Below are positions 62,917-64,000 of a DNA stretch of 64,000 nucleotides, one piece after another. A program made the position numbers and the translations under genes. Origin of the DNA: Phenylobacterium montanum. Lineage in GTDB: Bacteria > Pseudomonadota > Alphaproteobacteria > Caulobacterales > Caulobacteraceae. Location of the stretch: assembly GCF_018135625.1 (NCBI RefSeq), contig NZ_CP073078.1, forward strand, positions 992,001-1,056,000, read 5' to 3'. The notes beneath the pieces are model-generated. The model had not been told where the DNA came from. It worked only from the letters and a program-made list of their open reading frames with translations, and did not search any database. Within the stretch, counting starts at the first letter, position 1; each line of letters starts with the position of its first letter.

Positions 62917-63723
62917 ATGACCATGGCGGCCAGCGTCGGCGCGCGCTCGGGCGGCGACATGGGAGATGTGGTCCGCAGGGCCGTGGCGCTGGTGCGCCGC
63001 CATCCCCTCGCCTTCCTCGGCGGGGGCGCGCTGCTGGTCGGCCTGCCGCGCGTCGCACAACAGGCCTTCGTGCTTCACCTTTCCAAGCTCGCACCCGGCA
63101 TCTTCGTCCGGCCGGACAGCAGCCATGTCGTGCTCAGCGTCCTGCTGCTCGCGGCTCCGTTCGCGGTCACCCTTGCGCTCACGGCGCTCTACAGTGCGTG
63201 GATGTGCCGGTTGGCTCTGGCCAGCGCTGCGGGTGGGCCGGCCACGCCCGCCTCGAGCCTGGTCGAGTGTAGCCGCCGCGCCGGCCCGATCATTCTGGCG
63301 GGCCTCGCCGTCGCGATCCTGACCCTGCTGGGCGCTGTTGTTCTGATCGTGCCCGGCGTGTTCTTCAGCCTGGCGAGCTTCCTCACGATTCCAGCCCTGA
63401 CGATGGAGGAGTTGAGGCCGTTCGACGCCATCCGGCGCAGTTTCGACATCACCCAGGGCCGCCGCGGAACCATCTTCCTGCTCAGCGCCGCGATCGTGAT
63501 CGCCGAGCTCGTCGCCACCATCCTGGCCGAGCTCGCGTTGGTCGCCAGCGGTCACTGGAACTTCGGCAACGCCGCCATTGCGCCCCTGTTCGCCTACGCC
63601 CTCAATCCGCTGATCATCGCCATCAGCCAGATCGCCTTCGCAGCCGTGGCCGTCGCCCTCTATGACGCTCGGACCAGCGGCGCCTACCGTCCGGCGACGG
63701 CCATCGCCGACGTGTTTTCGTAG
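62917..63723 (+). CDS. Multi-pass inner-membrane protein, unknown function
   Basis: 268 residues with five to six transmembrane segments (about 30-50, 75-100, 125-150, 190-215, 225-255). The central TPALTMEELRPFDAIRRSFDITQGRR, a conserved amphipathic bend between helices, recalls the GPDPase-membrane-domain/DUF975-type families where the pattern is EGLGPLEALRRSWELTRG. These proteins often sit with membrane phosphodiesterases, none of which is visible here. The ATG 62917 has GGGGGACAG before it. The next gene looks like a shortened paralogue-type membrane protein. Confidence 0.75.
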   Translation: MTMAASVGARSGGDMGDVVRRAVALVRRHPLAFLGGGALLVGLPRVAQQAFVLHLSKLAPGIFVRPDSSHVVLSVLLLAAPFAVTLALTALYSAWMCRLALASAAGGPATPASSLVECSRRAGPIILAGLAVAILTLLGAVVLIVPGVFFSLASFLTIPALTMEELRPFDAIRRSFDITQGRRGTIFLLSAAIVIAELVATILAELALVASGHWNFGNAAIAPLFAYALNPLIIAISQIAFAAVAVALYDARTSGAYRPATAIADVFS

Positions 63724-63756
63724 GGCGGGAATGGGCTTGCAGGAGCGAGGATCGCG

Positions 63757-64000
63757 GTGACTTCAGCATGGACGCCAGGCCCGGCGCCACGCGCCCGTTT
63801 CGGCCAGGTGTTCGCTCGCGCAGTCATGGTGCTTGGAACCGCCTGGCCCGCTCTGGCGGGGCTCACCGTGCTGCTGGCCCTTGCGCCCAGCCTCGCGGTC
63901 GCCGCCTTCCTGGCTCCAGCCTTGGCCCGCACGACGCCCGCCTGGGCCGATATCGTCGTGCGAGAGCTGATCTGGCGCGTCACCCACGCCCTGTTCGCCG
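63757..64000 (+). CDS. Membrane protein, 3' end outside window
   Basis: GTG at 63757 with GGAGCGAGG upstream opens a frame that is still open at the window edge (81 codons). It reads VTSAWTPGPAPRARFGQVFA then AVMVLGTAWPALAGLTVLLALAPSLAVAAFLAPALA, a long hydrophobic helix. It follows the multi-pass protein by 34 bases on the same strand and has a similar N-terminal layout (basic segment, then first helix), so the two may be partners. Too little is visible for a family call. Confidence 0.6.
   Translation, partial: MTSAWTPGPAPRARFGQVFARAVMVLGTAWPALAGLTVLLALAPSLAVAAFLAPALARTTPAWADIVVRELIWRVTHALFA

Overview
The window comes from a GC-rich alphaproteobacterium, most likely a Caulobacterales member (Phenylobacterium or Caulobacter type). 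This is inferred from the tRNA-His, which lacks G-1 and carries A73 with a G1:U72 pair; from the housekeeping run murA - DUF2948 - hisD - UPF0262 - LMW phosphatase - infA - maf - RNase E/G - yacG; and from TonB-dependent receptors next to exbB-exbD-tonB. No rRNA, CRISPR array or IS element was seen.

Layout. 1-6 kb: end of a P1 aminopeptidase, an acyl-CoA dehydrogenase, a ThiO-like oxidase, TrmO, and an alkylation-repair pair (Ada/AlkA hybrid plus Ogt). 6-12.6 kb: a TonB-dependent receptor divergent from a histidine kinase/LuxR-type regulator pair, with a palindromic operator between them, then a peptide symporter and a crotonase. 12.7-16.5 kb: a thioredoxin-like protein, tRNA-His, an epoxide-hydrolase-like enzyme and the exbB-exbD-tonB operon. 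17.3-19.4 kb: two tandem secreted paralogues of unknown function. 20-22.4 kb: LysR / pirin / WrbA.

22.4-31.9 kb is the most interesting stretch. A LysR regulator faces an FAD oxidase plus phosphonoacetaldehyde hydrolase (PhnX). They are followed by a TonB-dependent receptor, a TPR-sulfotransferase and a DUF5690 carrier whose first helix has the Arg-Lys pair typical of organophosphate/phosphate antiporters. I read it as a candidate TonB-dependent aminophosphonate uptake and degradation locus in which the oxidase replaces the transaminase PhnW. 31.9-33.7 kb is a small element inserted in the 3' end of tRNA-Phe. It is bounded by a 17-bp direct repeat, has no integrase, and carries one Sel1-repeat gene.

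33.8-40.6 kb is the housekeeping block, ending with a 49-residue conserved-looking ORF and tRNA-Thr. 40.6-48.7 kb is a complete 4-hydroxybenzoate/protocatechuate segment: pobR<->pobA, pcaI-J-H-G-B and a fused pcaD-pcaC, followed by a MarR regulator. 49-52 kb is a chemoreceptor - CheW - small chemotaxis protein unit with a LacI-type palindrome in front. 52-58 kb is a run of small accessory units: a DJ-1 enzyme divergent from a GlxA-type regulator, ArsR-SRPBCC-GST, DUF1993, DinB and a Tat-exported amidase. 58-64 kb holds a secreted truncated haemoglobin with DUF3034, several secreted proteins of unknown function, and two multi-pass membrane proteins, the last cut by the window edge.

Start codons were chosen from ribosome-binding sites, overlaps and remembered family length. 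All family assignments come from reading the translations, without database searches.
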